Below are positions 1-9,813 of a stretch of DNA of 64,000 nucleotides, piece after piece (positions within the stretch are counted from its first letter, which is position 1; each line of letters opens with the position of its first letter). Source of the DNA: Massilia agrisoli (GTDB taxonomy: Bacteria; Pseudomonadota; Gammaproteobacteria; Burkholderiales; Burkholderiaceae_D). The translations under genes were made by a program, and so were the position numbers. The stretch covers positions 744,001-808,000 of the forward strand of contig NZ_JAJHPV010000013.1 of NCBI RefSeq assembly GCF_020831365.1. The letters run 5' to 3'. The notes under the pieces were generated by a model. That model was not told the origin of the DNA. It saw only the letters and a program-made list of their open reading frames with translations, and ran no database searches.

Positions 1-1042
1 GGTTGCCGCCATCGCCGGCGAAAAAGGTATTTCGGCGCCAAACGGCTTTGAAAACGTGCAGGCGTCCGACGCAGCCAAGGCCATCGCGGCCAGCCTGTCG
101 CAGACCGGCGCGGACATGCCTGGCGCTATCCTGCTCGGCAACTCGGTCAGCCAGCACCCACAGGCGTCGCAGCTGCACGCAGCGGCGCAGTGGATCGCTG
201 AACAGACCGGCGCCAAGCTGGGCTACCTGGTGGACGCGGCCAATACGGTCGGCGGCTACCTGGCCGGCGCTTACGCCAAGAACGCCGCTCCTGTTTTCTC
301 GCAGCCAAAGAAAGCCTACGTGCTGCTGAACGCCGAACCTGAGCTGGACAGCCACAACCCGCAGCAAGCCCGTGCCGCGCTGGACGCCGCCGAGATGGTC
401 GTTGCAATGTCGGCCTTCAAGCATGGCTTCGAGTACGCCGACGTGCTGCTGCCGATTTCGCCATTCAGCGAAACCTCGGGCACTTTTGTCAACTGCGAAG
501 GCCGCGCACAAAGCTTCAACGGCACCGTCAAGCCGCTGGGCGAGACCCGTCCTGCGTGGAAAGTGCTGCGCGTGCTGGGCAACCTGCTCGGCCTGCAAGG
601 TTTCGACTACGAGACGTCCGAAGCGATCCGCGACGAGCTGTTCGGCAAGGGCGTGACCGACCTGTCGGCCAAGCTGAACAACACCGGCAAGGCAGCGCTG
701 GCCTCAAGCTCGTTCGGTACCTCGGGCGCGCTGGAGCGCGTGACCGACGTGCCTATCTACTTCGCCGACGCGATTGCGCGCCGTTCCGAACCACTGCTGC
801 GCACCGCCGACGCCAACGCGCCGCTGGTCCAGCTGCCGAAGGCGCTGGCTGACAAGCTGGGCGTCAAGGCCGGCGACACCGTCAAGGTCTCGCAGGGTTC
901 GGGCAGCGCCGTGCTGGTGGCAGGCATCGATGCCCGCCTGCCGGCCAATGCAGTCCGCGTGTCGACCGCACACCACGCGACCGCCGCGCTGGGTGCGCTG
1001 TTCGGTGCAATCCAGGTTGAAAAAGCAGGGGAGGGCGCGTAA
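1..1042 (+). CDS. nuoG: NADH-quinone oxidoreductase subunit G (NuoG), C-terminal part
   Basis: The reading frame is open from the first base of the window, so the 5' end lies upstream. About 346 C-terminal residues are visible. NuoG is the large peripheral-arm subunit of respiratory complex I. Its N-terminal Fe-S domains would be upstream; what is seen is the molybdopterin-oxidoreductase-like C-terminal domain, with a region around 370-500 resembling the MopB fold ([18 protein letters not shown]). Identification rests on this domain plus the unbroken nuoH-N series that follows. The TAA stop shares its last base with the nuoH ATG (TAATG), which indicates translational coupling. Confidence 0.93.
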   Translation, partial: VAAIAGEKGISAPNGFENVQASDAAKAIAASLSQTGADMPGAILLGNSVSQHPQASQLHAAAQWIAEQTGAKLGYLVDAANTVGGYLAGAYAKNAAPVFSQPKKAYVLLNAEPELDSHNPQQARAALDAAEMVVAMSAFKHGFEYADVLLPISPFSETSGTFVNCEGRAQSFNGTVKPLGETRPAWKVLRVLGNLLGLQGFDYETSEAIRDELFGKGVTDLSAKLNNTGKAALASSSFGTSGALERVTDVPIYFADAIARRSEPLLRTADANAPLVQLPKALADKLGVKAGDTVKVSQGSGSAVLVAGIDARLPANAVRVSTAHHATAALGALFGAIQVEKAGEGA

Positions 1043-2121
1043 TGGCTATGCCTGAATTCATTAACACCATCACCACCACCGGCGAAGGCCTGCTGGGCCC
1101 GGTGTGGCCGCTCGCATGGACCATGGTGAAAATCCTGTGCGTCCTGCTGCCGCTGATGGGCCTGGTTGCCTACGCGACCCTGTGGGAACGTAAGCTGATC
1201 GGCTGGATCCAGATCCGCGTCGGCCCGAACCGCGTCGGTCCGATGGGCCTGCTGCAGCCGATCGCCGATGCGCTCAAGCTGCTGTTCAAGGAAATCGTGG
1301 TGCCGACCAAAGCGGTATCGGCGCTGTTCATCATCGGCCCGATCATGACCATCATGCCGGCGCTGGCCGCCTGGTCGGTGGTACCGTTCGGCCCGGAAAT
1401 CGTGCTGGCCAACGTCAATGCCGGCCTGCTGCTGCTGATGGCGATCACCTCGCTGGAAGTCTACGGCATCATCATCGCCGGCTGGGCGTCGAACTCGAAG
1501 TATTCGTTCATGGGTGCGATGCGCGCCTCGGCACAGATGATCTCGTACGAAATCCCGATGGGCTTCGCGCTGGTGGTCGTGCTGATGGTGTCGGGCAGCC
1601 TGAACTTCTCGGACATCGTCCTTGGCCAGCAGCGCGGCCAGTTCGCCGAGATGGGCCTGAACTTCCTGTCGTGGAACTGGTTGCCGCTGCTGCCGCTGTT
1701 CGTGGTCTACATCATTTCCGGCCTGGCCGAATGTAACCGCCACCCGTTCGACGTGGTTGAAGGCGAGTCCGAGATTGTTGCCGGCCACATGGTCGAGTAC
1801 TCGGGCATGTCGTACGCGATGTTCATGCTGGCCGAATACGCCAATATGATCCTGATCGCGACGCTGGCCTCGATCATGTTCCTGGGCGGCTGGTCGGCGC
1901 CGTTCGCCTTCCTCGAATTCGGCGCGCTGGGCGGCTTCTTCTGGCTGTTCGCCAAGGCCTTCTTCATCGTCTCGCTGTTCGTCTGGATTCGCGGCACCTT
2001 CCCGCGCTACCGCTATGACCAGATCATGCGCCTCGGCTGGAAGGTATTCATTCCGCTCGTGCTGTTCTGGCTGGTCGTGGTCGCCGCCTGGATGCAGACG
2101 TCCTGGAATATTTGGAAGTAA
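1042..2121 (+). CDS. nuoH: NADH-quinone oxidoreductase subunit H (NuoH/ND1)
   Basis: This 359-residue integral membrane subunit links the peripheral arm of complex I to the membrane arm and forms part of the quinone-binding chamber. Visible family signatures are [20 protein letters not shown] near residue 50, the acidic loop [19 protein letters not shown] near residue 230, and the C-terminal [15 protein letters not shown]. There are about eight hydrophobic spans and the length is typical. The start codon overlaps the nuoG stop by one base, and nuoI follows after 12 bases. Confidence 0.97.
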   Translation: MAMPEFINTITTTGEGLLGPVWPLAWTMVKILCVLLPLMGLVAYATLWERKLIGWIQIRVGPNRVGPMGLLQPIADALKLLFKEIVVPTKAVSALFIIGPIMTIMPALAAWSVVPFGPEIVLANVNAGLLLLMAITSLEVYGIIIAGWASNSKYSFMGAMRASAQMISYEIPMGFALVVVLMVSGSLNFSDIVLGQQRGQFAEMGLNFLSWNWLPLLPLFVVYIISGLAECNRHPFDVVEGESEIVAGHMVEYSGMSYAMFMLAEYANMILIATLASIMFLGGWSAPFAFLEFGALGGFFWLFAKAFFIVSLFVWIRGTFPRYRYDQIMRLGWKVFIPLVLFWLVVVAAWMQTSWNIWK

Positions 2122-2133
2122 GGAACAGGAATC

Positions 2134-2622
2134 ATGGAACGACTTAAAGACTTTGTCAGCAGCATGATGCTGACCGAACTGTTCAAAGGGATGGCGCTGA
2201 CGGGAAAGTACATGTTCTCGCGCAAGATCACCGTTCAGTATCCGGAAGAAAAGACCCCGATGTCGCCGCGTTTCCGCGGCCTGCATGCGCTGCGCCGCTA
2301 CCCGAACGGGGAAGAGCGCTGCATCGCCTGCAAGCTGTGCGAAGCGGTGTGCCCGGCGATGGCGATCACGATCGAGTCCGAGCAGCGCGACGACGGTTCG
2401 CGCCGTACCACGCGCTACGACATCGACCTGACCAAGTGCATTTTCTGCGGCTTCTGCGAGGAATCGTGCCCGGTGGATTCGATCGTCGAAACCCACGTGC
2501 TCGAGTACCACGGCGAAAAGCGCGGCGACTTGTACTACACGAAGGAAATGCTGCTGGCGGTCGGTGACCGCTACGAAGCTGACATCGCCGCGGCCCGCGC
2601 CGCCGATGCGCCTTACCGTTAA
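2134..2622 (+). CDS. nuoI: NADH-quinone oxidoreductase subunit I (NuoI), 2x[4Fe-4S] ferredoxin-like
   Basis: This 162-residue peripheral subunit carries clusters N6a and N6b, which pass electrons towards N2 and quinone. Both binding motifs are intact: [12 protein letters not shown] near residues 60-71 and [12 protein letters not shown] near residues 99-110. The stretch [23 protein letters not shown] before the first motif is typical of the family. The gene sits between nuoH and nuoJ, with an AGGAACAGG-type ribosome-binding site before the ATG. Confidence 0.97.
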   Translation: MERLKDFVSSMMLTELFKGMALTGKYMFSRKITVQYPEEKTPMSPRFRGLHALRRYPNGEERCIACKLCEAVCPAMAITIESEQRDDGSRRTTRYDIDLTKCIFCGFCEESCPVDSIVETHVLEYHGEKRGDLYYTKEMLLAVGDRYEADIAAARAADAPYR

Positions 2623-2644
2623 TCTGCAGGCTACTGGGTTAGTT

Positions 2645-3319
2645 ATGGAATTTACAACTGCTTTGTTTTACGTGTTCGCGACCATCATGGTGCTGGCCGC
2701 GACCCGCGTGATTACGGCCCGCAATCCGGTCACCGCGGCCCTGTTCCTGGTGCTGGCGTTCTTTAACGCCGCCGGCATCTGGATGCTCCTCAAGGCCGAG
2801 TTCCTGGCCATCGTGCTGGTACTGGTCTATGTCGGCGCCGTGATGGTGCTGTTCCTGTTCGTGGTCATGATGTTGGACATCAACATGGACCGGTTGCGCG
2901 AAGGCTTCTGGAGCCACCTGCCGATGGCGTCCGCCATTGGCGCGGTGATCGTGCTGGAAATGGCGGCGGTGCTGTGGCGCGGCTTCCTCGGCTTCGAGCA
3001 GTCGGCGGAAGCGGCGGCGGCCAACATCGGCGGCACCAAGGAACTGGGCCTGCTGATCTACACCAAATATATTTATGGCTTCGAAATTGCCGCAGTGATC
3101 TTGCTTGTAGCAATGATTGCCGCAGTGTCGCTGACCCTGCGCAAGCGCAAGGACACCAAGGCTTTCGATCCGGCTGACGCTGTCCGCGTCAAGCGCAATG
3201 ACCGCCTGCGCGTCGTCAAGATGGCGGTCGTTGACCAGCCAGCCCTCGATGCAGCGTCGAAAGCCGAGGCCCTGGCCGCGGCCGAAGCGCAAGACGCCGC
3301 CTCCAAGGAGACAAAATGA
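2645..3319 (+). CDS. nuoJ: NADH-quinone oxidoreductase subunit J (NuoJ/ND6)
   Basis: This is a 224-residue membrane subunit with five hydrophobic helices and a charged, alanine-rich C-terminal tail. An upstream in-frame ATG at 2564 exists, but it would overlap nuoI by 59 bases and add a non-hydrophobic leader. The ATG at 2645 begins directly at the first transmembrane helix ([20 protein letters not shown]), as in the family, and is preferred. The helix with [22 protein letters not shown] corresponds to the conserved NuoJ TM3, which bears a pi-bulge in known structures. The stop overlaps the nuoK start as ATGA. Confidence 0.95.
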   Translation: MEFTTALFYVFATIMVLAATRVITARNPVTAALFLVLAFFNAAGIWMLLKAEFLAIVLVLVYVGAVMVLFLFVVMMLDINMDRLREGFWSHLPMASAIGAVIVLEMAAVLWRGFLGFEQSAEAAAANIGGTKELGLLIYTKYIYGFEIAAVILLVAMIAAVSLTLRKRKDTKAFDPADAVRVKRNDRLRVVKMAVVDQPALDAASKAEALAAAEAQDAASKETK

Positions 3320-3624
3320 CCTTATCGCTCGCACACTACCTGGTCCTGGGCGCGATCCTGTTCGCGATCTCGATCGTCGGGATCTTCCTGAACCGCAAGA
3401 ACATCATCGTCCTGCTGATGGCCATCGAACTGATGCTGCTGGCAGTGAACATGAACTTCATCGCCTTCTCGCATTACCTGGGCGACGCGGCAGGGCAGAT
3501 CTTCGTGTTCTTCATCCTGACCGTTGCAGCAGCCGAGTCGGCAATTGGCCTGGCGATCCTTGTGGTCCTGTTCCGTAACCTGGACACGATCAACGTGGAA
3601 GACCTCGACAGCCTCAAAGGCTAA
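3316..3624 (+). CDS. nuoK: NADH-quinone oxidoreductase subunit K (NuoK/ND4L)
   Basis: This 102-residue subunit has three transmembrane helices and contributes to proton translocation. The conserved glutamate of the second helix is visible in [16 protein letters not shown], and the second membrane glutamate in [12 protein letters not shown]. Length is standard for bacterial NuoK. It overlaps nuoJ by four bases and is preceded by AAGGAG. Confidence 0.97.
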   Translation: MTLSLAHYLVLGAILFAISIVGIFLNRKNIIVLLMAIELMLLAVNMNFIAFSHYLGDAAGQIFVFFILTVAAAESAIGLAILVVLFRNLDTINVEDLDSLKG

Positions 3625-3659
3625 GTCTTTAACCCAACAGATAACGAATAAGGTTCAAT

Positions 3660-5720
3660 ATGGCGGGGCAAATTCTTAACCCTAACCTCTTACTGGCTAT
3701 TCCATTGGCGCCGCTCGTCGGTTCGATGATTGCCGGCTTGCTGGGTACTAAATTCCTGGGCAACGTGGTCGGCCGCAAGACGTCGCACACGGTCACCATC
3801 CTGGGCGTGCTGGTCGCGCTGATCCTGTCGGTGCAGACGCTGATGGCGGTGCTCGACGGCGCTTCCTTCAACGGCACTATCTACAACTGGATGACCGTTG
3901 GCAGCCTTAAGCTGGAAGTCGGATTCCAGATCGATGCGTTGTCGGCGATGATGATGTGCGTGGTGACCTTCGTGTCGCTGATGGTGCACATCTACACGAT
4001 CGGCTACATGGCAGAGGATGAGGGCTATAACCGCTTCTTCTCGTACATCTCGCTGTTCACGTTCTCGATGCTGATGCTGGTCATGGCCAACAACTTCCTG
4101 CAGCTGTTCTTCGGCTGGGAAGCAGTGGGCCTGGTGTCGTACCTCCTGATCGGCTTCTGGTACACCCGCCCGACCGCGATCTTCGCGAACATGAAGGCCT
4201 TCCTGGTCAACCGCGTGGGCGACTTCGGCTTCATCCTCGGTATCGGCCTCCTGCTGGCCTACGCCGGTTCGATGAACTACCAGGAAGTCTTCGCGCAGAA
4301 GGATGCGCTGGTGAGCGCAACGCTGCCGGGCACCGACTGGATGATCATCACCGTTGCTTGCATCTGCCTGTTCATCGGCGCGATGGGCAAGTCGGCCCAG
4401 TTCCCGCTGCACGTCTGGCTGCCTGACTCGATGGAAGGCCCGACCCCGATTTCGGCGCTGATCCACGCGGCGACCATGGTTACCGCCGGCATCTTCATGG
4501 TGGCGCGCATGTCGCCGCTGTTCGAACTGTCCGACACCGCGCTGTCCTTCGTGCTGGTGATCGGCTCGATCACCGCGCTGTTCATGGGCTTCCTCGGCAT
4601 CATCCAGAACGACATCAAGCGCGTGGTCGCTTACTCGACCCTGTCGCAGCTGGGCTACATGACCGTCGCGCTGGGCGCATCGGCCTACTCGGCCGCCGTG
4701 TTCCACCTGATGACGCACGCATTCTTCAAGGCCCTGCTGTTCCTTGGCGCAGGCTCGGTCATCATCGGCATGCACCACGACCAGGACATCCGTAACATGG
4801 GCGGCCTGCGCAAGTACATGCCGATCACCTGGATCACTTCGCTGCTTGGCTCGCTGGCACTGATCGGCACCCCGTTCTTCTCGGGCTTCTACTCGAAGGA
4901 CTCGATCATCGAGGCGGTGCACGCAACCAACCTGTGGGGTTCGGGCTTCGCCAACTTCGCCGTGCTGGCTGGCGTGTTCGTCACCGCGTTCTACTCGTTC
5001 CGCATGTACTTCCTCGTCTTCCACGGCGAAGAGCGCTTCGGCAAGCCGCACCACCATTCGGAAGGCCACGATTCGGACGGCCATCATGAAGAAGACGCGC
5101 ATGACGACCACCATCACCACGGCCTGGCTCCTGGCCAGAAGCCGCACGAGTCGCCGCTGGTGGTGACCCTGCCGCTGATTTTGCTGGCGATTCCTTCGGT
5201 GATCATCGGCTTCATGACGATCGGCCCGATGCTGTTCGGCGACTTCTTCAAGGGCGTGATCTTCGTGGGCGAGAACCACGTTGGCCTGAAAGAGCTGGCC
5301 GCGAACTGGCATGGCCCGGTTGCGATGGTTACCCACGGCTTGATGACGCCACCGTTCTGGCTCGCGCTGTCCGGCGTGGCCGCTGCCTACTACTGCTACA
5401 TGGTCAACCCGCGCGTGCCAAGCTGGTTCTATGCCAAGTTCCGCGCGGTGCACACCCTGCTGGACAACAAGTACTACATGGACAAGTTCAACGATGTCGT
5501 CTTCGCGGGCGGTGCACGCCTGCTGGGCGGCGGCTTGTGGAAACACGGCGACCGCAACCTGATCGACGGCCTGGTCGTCAACGGTTCGGCCAAAGTGGTG
5601 GGCTGGTTCTCGTCGCTGGTCCGCGTACTGCAGACCGGTTACATCTACCACTACGCTTTCGTGATGATCCTCGGCGTGCTGGGGTTCCTGGTCTACTTCC
5701 TGCCGTTTTGGCACGCTTAA
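3660..5720 (+). CDS. nuoL: NADH-quinone oxidoreductase subunit L (NuoL/ND5)
   Basis: This 686-residue antiporter-like subunit lies at the distal end of the membrane arm and carries the long lateral amphipathic helix. Conserved stretches include FFGWEAVGLVSYLLIGFWY (with the key Glu near residue 155), GKSAQFPLHVWLPDSMEGPT near 245-265 and HLMTHAFFKALLFLGAGSV near 350 (Lys/His of the proton path). An acidic, histidine-rich insertion sits near residues 463-488, between the core and C-terminal helices. nuoM follows 22 bases later. Confidence 0.97.
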   Translation: MAGQILNPNLLLAIPLAPLVGSMIAGLLGTKFLGNVVGRKTSHTVTILGVLVALILSVQTLMAVLDGASFNGTIYNWMTVGSLKLEVGFQIDALSAMMMCVVTFVSLMVHIYTIGYMAEDEGYNRFFSYISLFTFSMLMLVMANNFLQLFFGWEAVGLVSYLLIGFWYTRPTAIFANMKAFLVNRVGDFGFILGIGLLLAYAGSMNYQEVFAQKDALVSATLPGTDWMIITVACICLFIGAMGKSAQFPLHVWLPDSMEGPTPISALIHAATMVTAGIFMVARMSPLFELSDTALSFVLVIGSITALFMGFLGIIQNDIKRVVAYSTLSQLGYMTVALGASAYSAAVFHLMTHAFFKALLFLGAGSVIIGMHHDQDIRNMGGLRKYMPITWITSLLGSLALIGTPFFSGFYSKDSIIEAVHATNLWGSGFANFAVLAGVFVTAFYSFRMYFLVFHGEERFGKPHHHSEGHDSDGHHEEDAHDDHHHHGLAPGQKPHESPLVVTLPLILLAIPSVIIGFMTIGPMLFGDFFKGVIFVGENHVGLKELAANWHGPVAMVTHGLMTPPFWLALSGVAAAYYCYMVNPRVPSWFYAKFRAVHTLLDNKYYMDKFNDVVFAGGARLLGGGLWKHGDRNLIDGLVVNGSAKVVGWFSSLVRVLQTGYIYHYAFVMILGVLGFLVYFLPFWHA

Positions 5721-5742
5721 CACGTCCAGCTAAGACAATAAT

Positions 5743-7233
5743 ATGATGCAATCTTCCCTCCCTTACCTGAGTCTCGCGATCTGGCTCCCGGTCCTGTTCG
5801 GCGTAGTGATCCTGGCCATCGGCCGTGATGAGCGTGCTGGCATGACCCGCTGGCTGTCGCTGGCTGGCGCGATCATCAGCCTGCTGGCGACGTTCCCGCT
5901 GGTGTCCAACTTCGACAACGCCGCGCACGGCATGCAGTTCGTCGAAAGCGCGCCGTGGATCGGCCGCTTCAACATCTTCTACAGCCTCGGTATCGACGGC
6001 CTGTCGCTGTGGTTCATTCCGCTGACCGCGTTCATCACCGTCATCGTCATCATCTCGGCATGGGAAGTGATCCAGCAGCGCGTGGCGCAGTACATGGGTT
6101 CCTTCCTGATCCTGTCGGGCCTGATGATCGGCGTGTTCTGCGCAATGGACGGCCTGCTGTTCTACTTCTTCTTCGAAGCGACCCTGATCCCGATGTACAT
6201 CATCATCGGTATCTGGGGCGGCGACAACCGCATCTACGCGTCGTTCAAGTTCTTCCTCTACACCTTCTTCGGCTCGCTGCTGACGCTGGTCGCGATCATC
6301 TACCTGTACAACGCAGCTGGCGGCAGCTTCGACATCCTCGAGTGGCACAAGCTGCCGCTGACGATGAAAGAGCAGACCTTCATCTTCATCGCCTTCCTGG
6401 CGGCGTTCGCTGTCAAGGTGCCGATGTTCCCGGTCCACACCTGGCTGCCGGACGTCCACGTGGAAGCGCCTACCGGCGGCTCCGCAGTGCTGGCGGCGAT
6501 CATGCTGAAGCTGGGCGCATACGGTTTCCTGCGCTTCTCGCTGCCGATCACCCCTGACGCATCGCACTCGATGGCGCCATTCATCATCACGCTGTCGCTG
6601 ATCGCTGTTATTTACATCGGCCTGGTGGCGCTGGTACAGAAGGACATGAAAAAGCTGGTCGCGTATTCGTCGATCGCGCACATGGGCTTCGTCACCCTGG
6701 GCTTCTTCATGTTTAACACCATGTCGGTGCAGGGCGGTATCGTCCAGATGATCTCGCACGGCTTCGTGTCGGGCGCGATGTTCCTGTGTATCGGCGTGCT
6801 GTACGACCAGATGCACTCGCGCCAGATCGCCGACTACGGCGGCGTCGTCAACCGCATGCCGAAGTTCGCTGCGTTCTTCGTGCTGTTCTCGATGGCTAAC
6901 GCGGGCCTGCCGGCGACTTCCGGCTTCGTCGGCGAGTTCATGGTGATCCTGGGCGCGGTGGAGTACAACTTCTGGATCGGCATGCTGGCCGCAACGGCGC
7001 TGATCTTCGGCGCGGCGTACTCGCTGTGGATGGTCAAGCGCGTGGTGTTCGGCGAAGTGGCGAACCCGCACGTGGCCGACCTGGTGGACCTGAACCGCCG
7101 CGAGTTCTTCATGCTCGCCATTTTGGCTATCGCTACGCTGTACATGGGCCTGTACCCGGCGCCATTTACCGACACGATGCAAACCTCGGTCGCTGACCTG
7201 CTCCAGCATGTCTCCGTATCGAAGCTTCCGTAA
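5743..7233 (+). CDS. nuoM: NADH-quinone oxidoreductase subunit M (NuoM/ND4)
   Basis: This is a 496-residue antiporter-like membrane subunit of complex I with about 14 helices. Family marks are FFFEATLIPMYIIIGIWGG (conserved Glu near residue 145), KVPMFPVHTWLPDVHVEAPT near 225-245 and KKLVAYSSIAHMGFVTLG near 305. Two adjacent ATG codons at 5743 and 5746 leave the exact start open by one residue. nuoN begins three bases after the stop. Confidence 0.97.
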   Translation: MMQSSLPYLSLAIWLPVLFGVVILAIGRDERAGMTRWLSLAGAIISLLATFPLVSNFDNAAHGMQFVESAPWIGRFNIFYSLGIDGLSLWFIPLTAFITVIVIISAWEVIQQRVAQYMGSFLILSGLMIGVFCAMDGLLFYFFFEATLIPMYIIIGIWGGDNRIYASFKFFLYTFFGSLLTLVAIIYLYNAAGGSFDILEWHKLPLTMKEQTFIFIAFLAAFAVKVPMFPVHTWLPDVHVEAPTGGSAVLAAIMLKLGAYGFLRFSLPITPDASHSMAPFIITLSLIAVIYIGLVALVQKDMKKLVAYSSIAHMGFVTLGFFMFNTMSVQGGIVQMISHGFVSGAMFLCIGVLYDQMHSRQIADYGGVVNRMPKFAAFFVLFSMANAGLPATSGFVGEFMVILGAVEYNFWIGMLAATALIFGAAYSLWMVKRVVFGEVANPHVADLVDLNRREFFMLAILAIATLYMGLYPAPFTDTMQTSVADLLQHVSVSKLP

Positions 7234-7236
7234 GAA

Positions 7237-8736
7237 ATGACTATGAACGAATTCACCAATCCAAACCTGGCCCCGGTCTACGCTGAGATTTTCCTGGTGG
7301 TGGCGGCATCGGCGATCCTGTTGATCGACATGTTCCTCACGGCGGCCAGGCGCAACATCACCTACTACCTGACGCTTCTGGCGCTGGGCGGCTGCGCAGT
7401 CTTCTCGTTCGCCGACTTCAACAGCGGCGCAACGGTGTACACGTTCTCGAACATGTTCGTGTCCGACCCGATGTCGAACCTGCTCAAGCTGTTCACCTAC
7501 CTGACGGTCGCCATGACCCTGGTGTACTCGCGCCAGTACGCGACCGAACGTAACATGATGTCCGATAACCTCGGCGGCGAGTTCTACGTGCTTGCACTGT
7601 TCTCGATGCTGGGCCAGATGATCATGATCTCGGGTAACAGCGCGCTGTCGATCTACCTCGGCCTCGAACTGATGTCGCTGTCGCTGTACGCACTCGTTGC
7701 GCTGCGCCGCGACCACGCGGTATCGACCGAAGCGGCGATGAAGTACTTCATCCTCGGCGCACTGGCTTCCGGCTTCCTGTTGTACGGTATCTCGATGGTG
7801 TACGGCGCGACTGGCTCGCTCGACCTCGGCGAGATCGCACGCGCCGCCGAATCGGGCGCCGCAAGCCGCACGATCCTGGTCTTCGGCCTGGTGTTCATCG
7901 TCGCAGGCCTGGCCTTCAAGCTTGGCGCGGTTCCTTTCCACATGTGGGTGCCTGACGTCTACCAGGGTTCGCCAACGGCGGTAACCCTGCTGCTGGGCGG
8001 CGCGCCGAAGCTGGCGACCTTCGCCATCGCCGTGCGCCTGCTGTCCGAAGGCCTGGGCGCCATGGCCTTCGACTGGCAGCAGATGCTGATGGTCCTGGCC
8101 GTGATGTCGCTGGCAATCGGTAACCTGACCGCGATCGCCCAGACCAACATGAAGCGCATGCTGGCCTATTCGACCATCGCGCAAATGGGCTTCGTGCTGC
8201 TTGGCCTGATGTCCGGCGTGGTTGGCGCGGACGCTGGCAACGCGGCAATGGCTTATAGCTCGGCGATGTACTACTCGATCACCTACGTCCTGACCACCGT
8301 CGGCACCTTCGGCCTGATCATGATGCTGGCCCGTTCGGGCTTCGAAGCGGAAGAGATCAACGACTTCAAGGGCCTCGGCAAGCGCAGCCCGTGGTTCGCC
8401 ACCGTGATGATGCTTATGATGTTCTCGCTGGCCGGCGTGCCGCCTGCGATGGGCTTCATGGCCAAGCTGACGGTGCTTGAATCGGTACTGTCGACCGGCG
8501 CAATCTGGCTGGCCGTATTTGCGGTGCTGTTCTCGCTGATCGGCGCGTTCTACTACCTGCGCGTGGTCAAGGTCATGTGGTTCGACGAACCGGCCGACGT
8601 GTCGGTGATCGCGGCGCCAACGGATATGCGCGTCGTGATGTCGTTGAACGGCATTGCGGTGGTCGCGCTGGGCGTGTTCGCAGGCCCGCTGCTGACCGTC
8701 TGCACCAACGCGATGCTCACCACGCTGTCGACGTAA
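7237..8736 (+). CDS. nuoN: NADH-quinone oxidoreductase subunit N (NuoN/ND2)
   Basis: This is a 499-residue antiporter-like subunit and the last classical gene of the nuo operon. Motifs include [18 protein letters not shown] near residue 145, [20 protein letters not shown] near 230-250 and [19 protein letters not shown] near 305. Two in-frame starts lie close together (7237 and 7243). The TAA is followed after three bases by the DUF2818 ATG, so the two are probably co-transcribed. Confidence 0.97.
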   Translation: MTMNEFTNPNLAPVYAEIFLVVAASAILLIDMFLTAARRNITYYLTLLALGGCAVFSFADFNSGATVYTFSNMFVSDPMSNLLKLFTYLTVAMTLVYSRQYATERNMMSDNLGGEFYVLALFSMLGQMIMISGNSALSIYLGLELMSLSLYALVALRRDHAVSTEAAMKYFILGALASGFLLYGISMVYGATGSLDLGEIARAAESGAASRTILVFGLVFIVAGLAFKLGAVPFHMWVPDVYQGSPTAVTLLLGGAPKLATFAIAVRLLSEGLGAMAFDWQQMLMVLAVMSLAIGNLTAIAQTNMKRMLAYSTIAQMGFVLLGLMSGVVGADAGNAAMAYSSAMYYSITYVLTTVGTFGLIMMLARSGFEAEEINDFKGLGKRSPWFATVMMLMMFSLAGVPPAMGFMAKLTVLESVLSTGAIWLAVFAVLFSLIGAFYYLRVVKVMWFDEPADVSVIAAPTDMRVVMSLNGIAVVALGVFAGPLLTVCTNAMLTTLST

Positions 8737-8739
8737 TAG

Positions 8740-9063
8740 ATGGATGTATCCCTTGCAAGCTGGTTGGTGATCGCCCTCGCAGTGGCGGCCGCCAACCTGC
8801 CTTTCCTGACCGAGAAAGTCTTCGGCCTGGTCCCCCTCAAACAGCGCGAACCCGGCGTTGAACGCACCAAACATGCGTTCGTGCGCGTGTTCGAGCTGCT
8901 TGTCTTATACTTCGTGGTCGGCGCGTGCGCGTACCTGCTCGAGTCCCGTATCGGTAACGTCTTCACCCAGGTGAAGGAGTTCTACATGATCACGGTGCCC
9001 CTGTTCGTGACGCTGGCCTTCCCGGGTTTCGTCTGGCGCTACCTGCGCAAGCACCGCCGCTAG
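8740..9063 (+). CDS. DUF2818 family small membrane protein, nuo-linked
   Basis: This is a 107-residue protein with three or four hydrophobic segments (residues about 5-25, 45-70 and 80-100) and no enzymatic motif. The sequence, including NLPFLTEKVFGL and the C-terminal FVWRYLRKHRR, fits the DUF2818 family. From family knowledge, members are commonly found directly behind nuoN in Burkholderiales. It starts three bases after nuoN, so a role in complex I assembly or stability is plausible but is inference from position only. Confidence 0.85.
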   Translation: MDVSLASWLVIALAVAAANLPFLTEKVFGLVPLKQREPGVERTKHAFVRVFELLVLYFVVGACAYLLESRIGNVFTQVKEFYMITVPLFVTLAFPGFVWRYLRKHRR

Positions 9064-9066
9064 TCC

Positions 9067-9146
9067 CCGTCATTCCCGCGCAGGCGGGAACCTATAGCGC
9101 CTGCGAATTCACGTGCTATGGATTCCCGCCTGCGCGGGAATGACGG
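9067..9146. repeat. REP-like long palindrome after the nuo operon
   Basis: Two perfect 24-base inverted arms occupy 9067-9090 and 9123-9146. Each arm is itself palindromic (TTCCCGCGCAGGCGGGAA). The pairing continues inward for another six to seven bases, so the whole element can fold into one long hairpin. Related elements occur near 11072, 40463 and 55724, which marks it as a dispersed genomic repeat. It may also end transcription or protect the 3' end of the nuo message, but no T-run follows. Confidence 0.85.
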
Positions 9147-9183
9147 TTCTTAGGTTAGTTGGAATTTTAATTCGGAGCTGTGC

Positions 9184-9744
9184 ATGGATTCAAAGCTGAA
9201 GGAAACGAGGCTTGACGGCGGGATGGCGTACGACGGCCGCTTCCTGAAAGTGGCGAAGGACCGCATCCAACTCCCGGACGGGAAGATCACCGACCGCGAA
9301 TTCATCAAGCATCCCGGCGCGGTCGTCATCCTGCCTTTGTTCGACGACGGCAGGGTGCTGCTGGAGCGCCAGTTCCGTTATCCGCTGGGGCGCGAGTTCA
9401 TCGAATTCCCGGCCGGTAAAATCGATCCGGGCGAGGACCACCTCGAATGCGCCAAGCGCGAACTGGTCGAGGAAACCGGCTACACCGCGACCAGCTGGCA
9501 ATTCGTCTGCACTATCCACAACGCCATCGCTTACTCCGACGAGCACCTCGACATCTACCTTGCGCGCGGCCTGGCCGCCGGCGAGGCAAAGCTCGACGAC
9601 GGCGAATTCCTCGAAATCTTTACCTCGACCGTCCCGGAAATGCTCAGCATGGTCAAGGCCGGGCAGATCACCGACGTCAAGACCATCATCGGCGCGTTCT
9701 GGCTCGAGAAGATCCTCGACGGCAGCTGGCAGCCGGCGGCGTAA
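9184..9744 (+). CDS. Nudix hydrolase, ADP-ribose pyrophosphatase type
   Basis: This is a 186-residue Nudix protein. The Nudix box is intact (GKIDPGEDHLECAKRELVEE, then TGY, near residues 78-101), including the REXXEE metal-binding core. The N-terminal half with DREFIKHPGAVVILPLFDDG and the EFPAGKIDPGE lead-in resemble ADP-ribose/ADP-sugar pyrophosphatases of the NudF class rather than MutT. It stands alone between the REP element and ispD. Substrate is inferred from the subfamily and not proven. Confidence 0.88.
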   Translation: MDSKLKETRLDGGMAYDGRFLKVAKDRIQLPDGKITDREFIKHPGAVVILPLFDDGRVLLERQFRYPLGREFIEFPAGKIDPGEDHLECAKRELVEETGYTATSWQFVCTIHNAIAYSDEHLDIYLARGLAAGEAKLDDGEFLEIFTSTVPEMLSMVKAGQITDVKTIIGAFWLEKILDGSWQPAA

Positions 9745-9813
9745 AACAGCGGCCCCCCTGCAAACTTTGTGCAGGTGAGGTACAGTCTTTATCAGACTGG
9801 CCTGACAAACAAG

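Noticed and set aside
3690-5723. A 677-residue minus-strand frame opposite nuoL
   Set aside because: Same compositional shadow effect; nuoL on the plus strand carries all family motifs.
5578-8874. A 1098-residue open frame on the minus strand, antisense to nuoL-nuoN and the DUF2818 gene
   Set aside because: It is the codon shadow of high-GC genes: rich in His, Gln, Asp and Arg, with no domain and no ribosome-binding context. The plus-strand genes are unmistakable complex I subunits.
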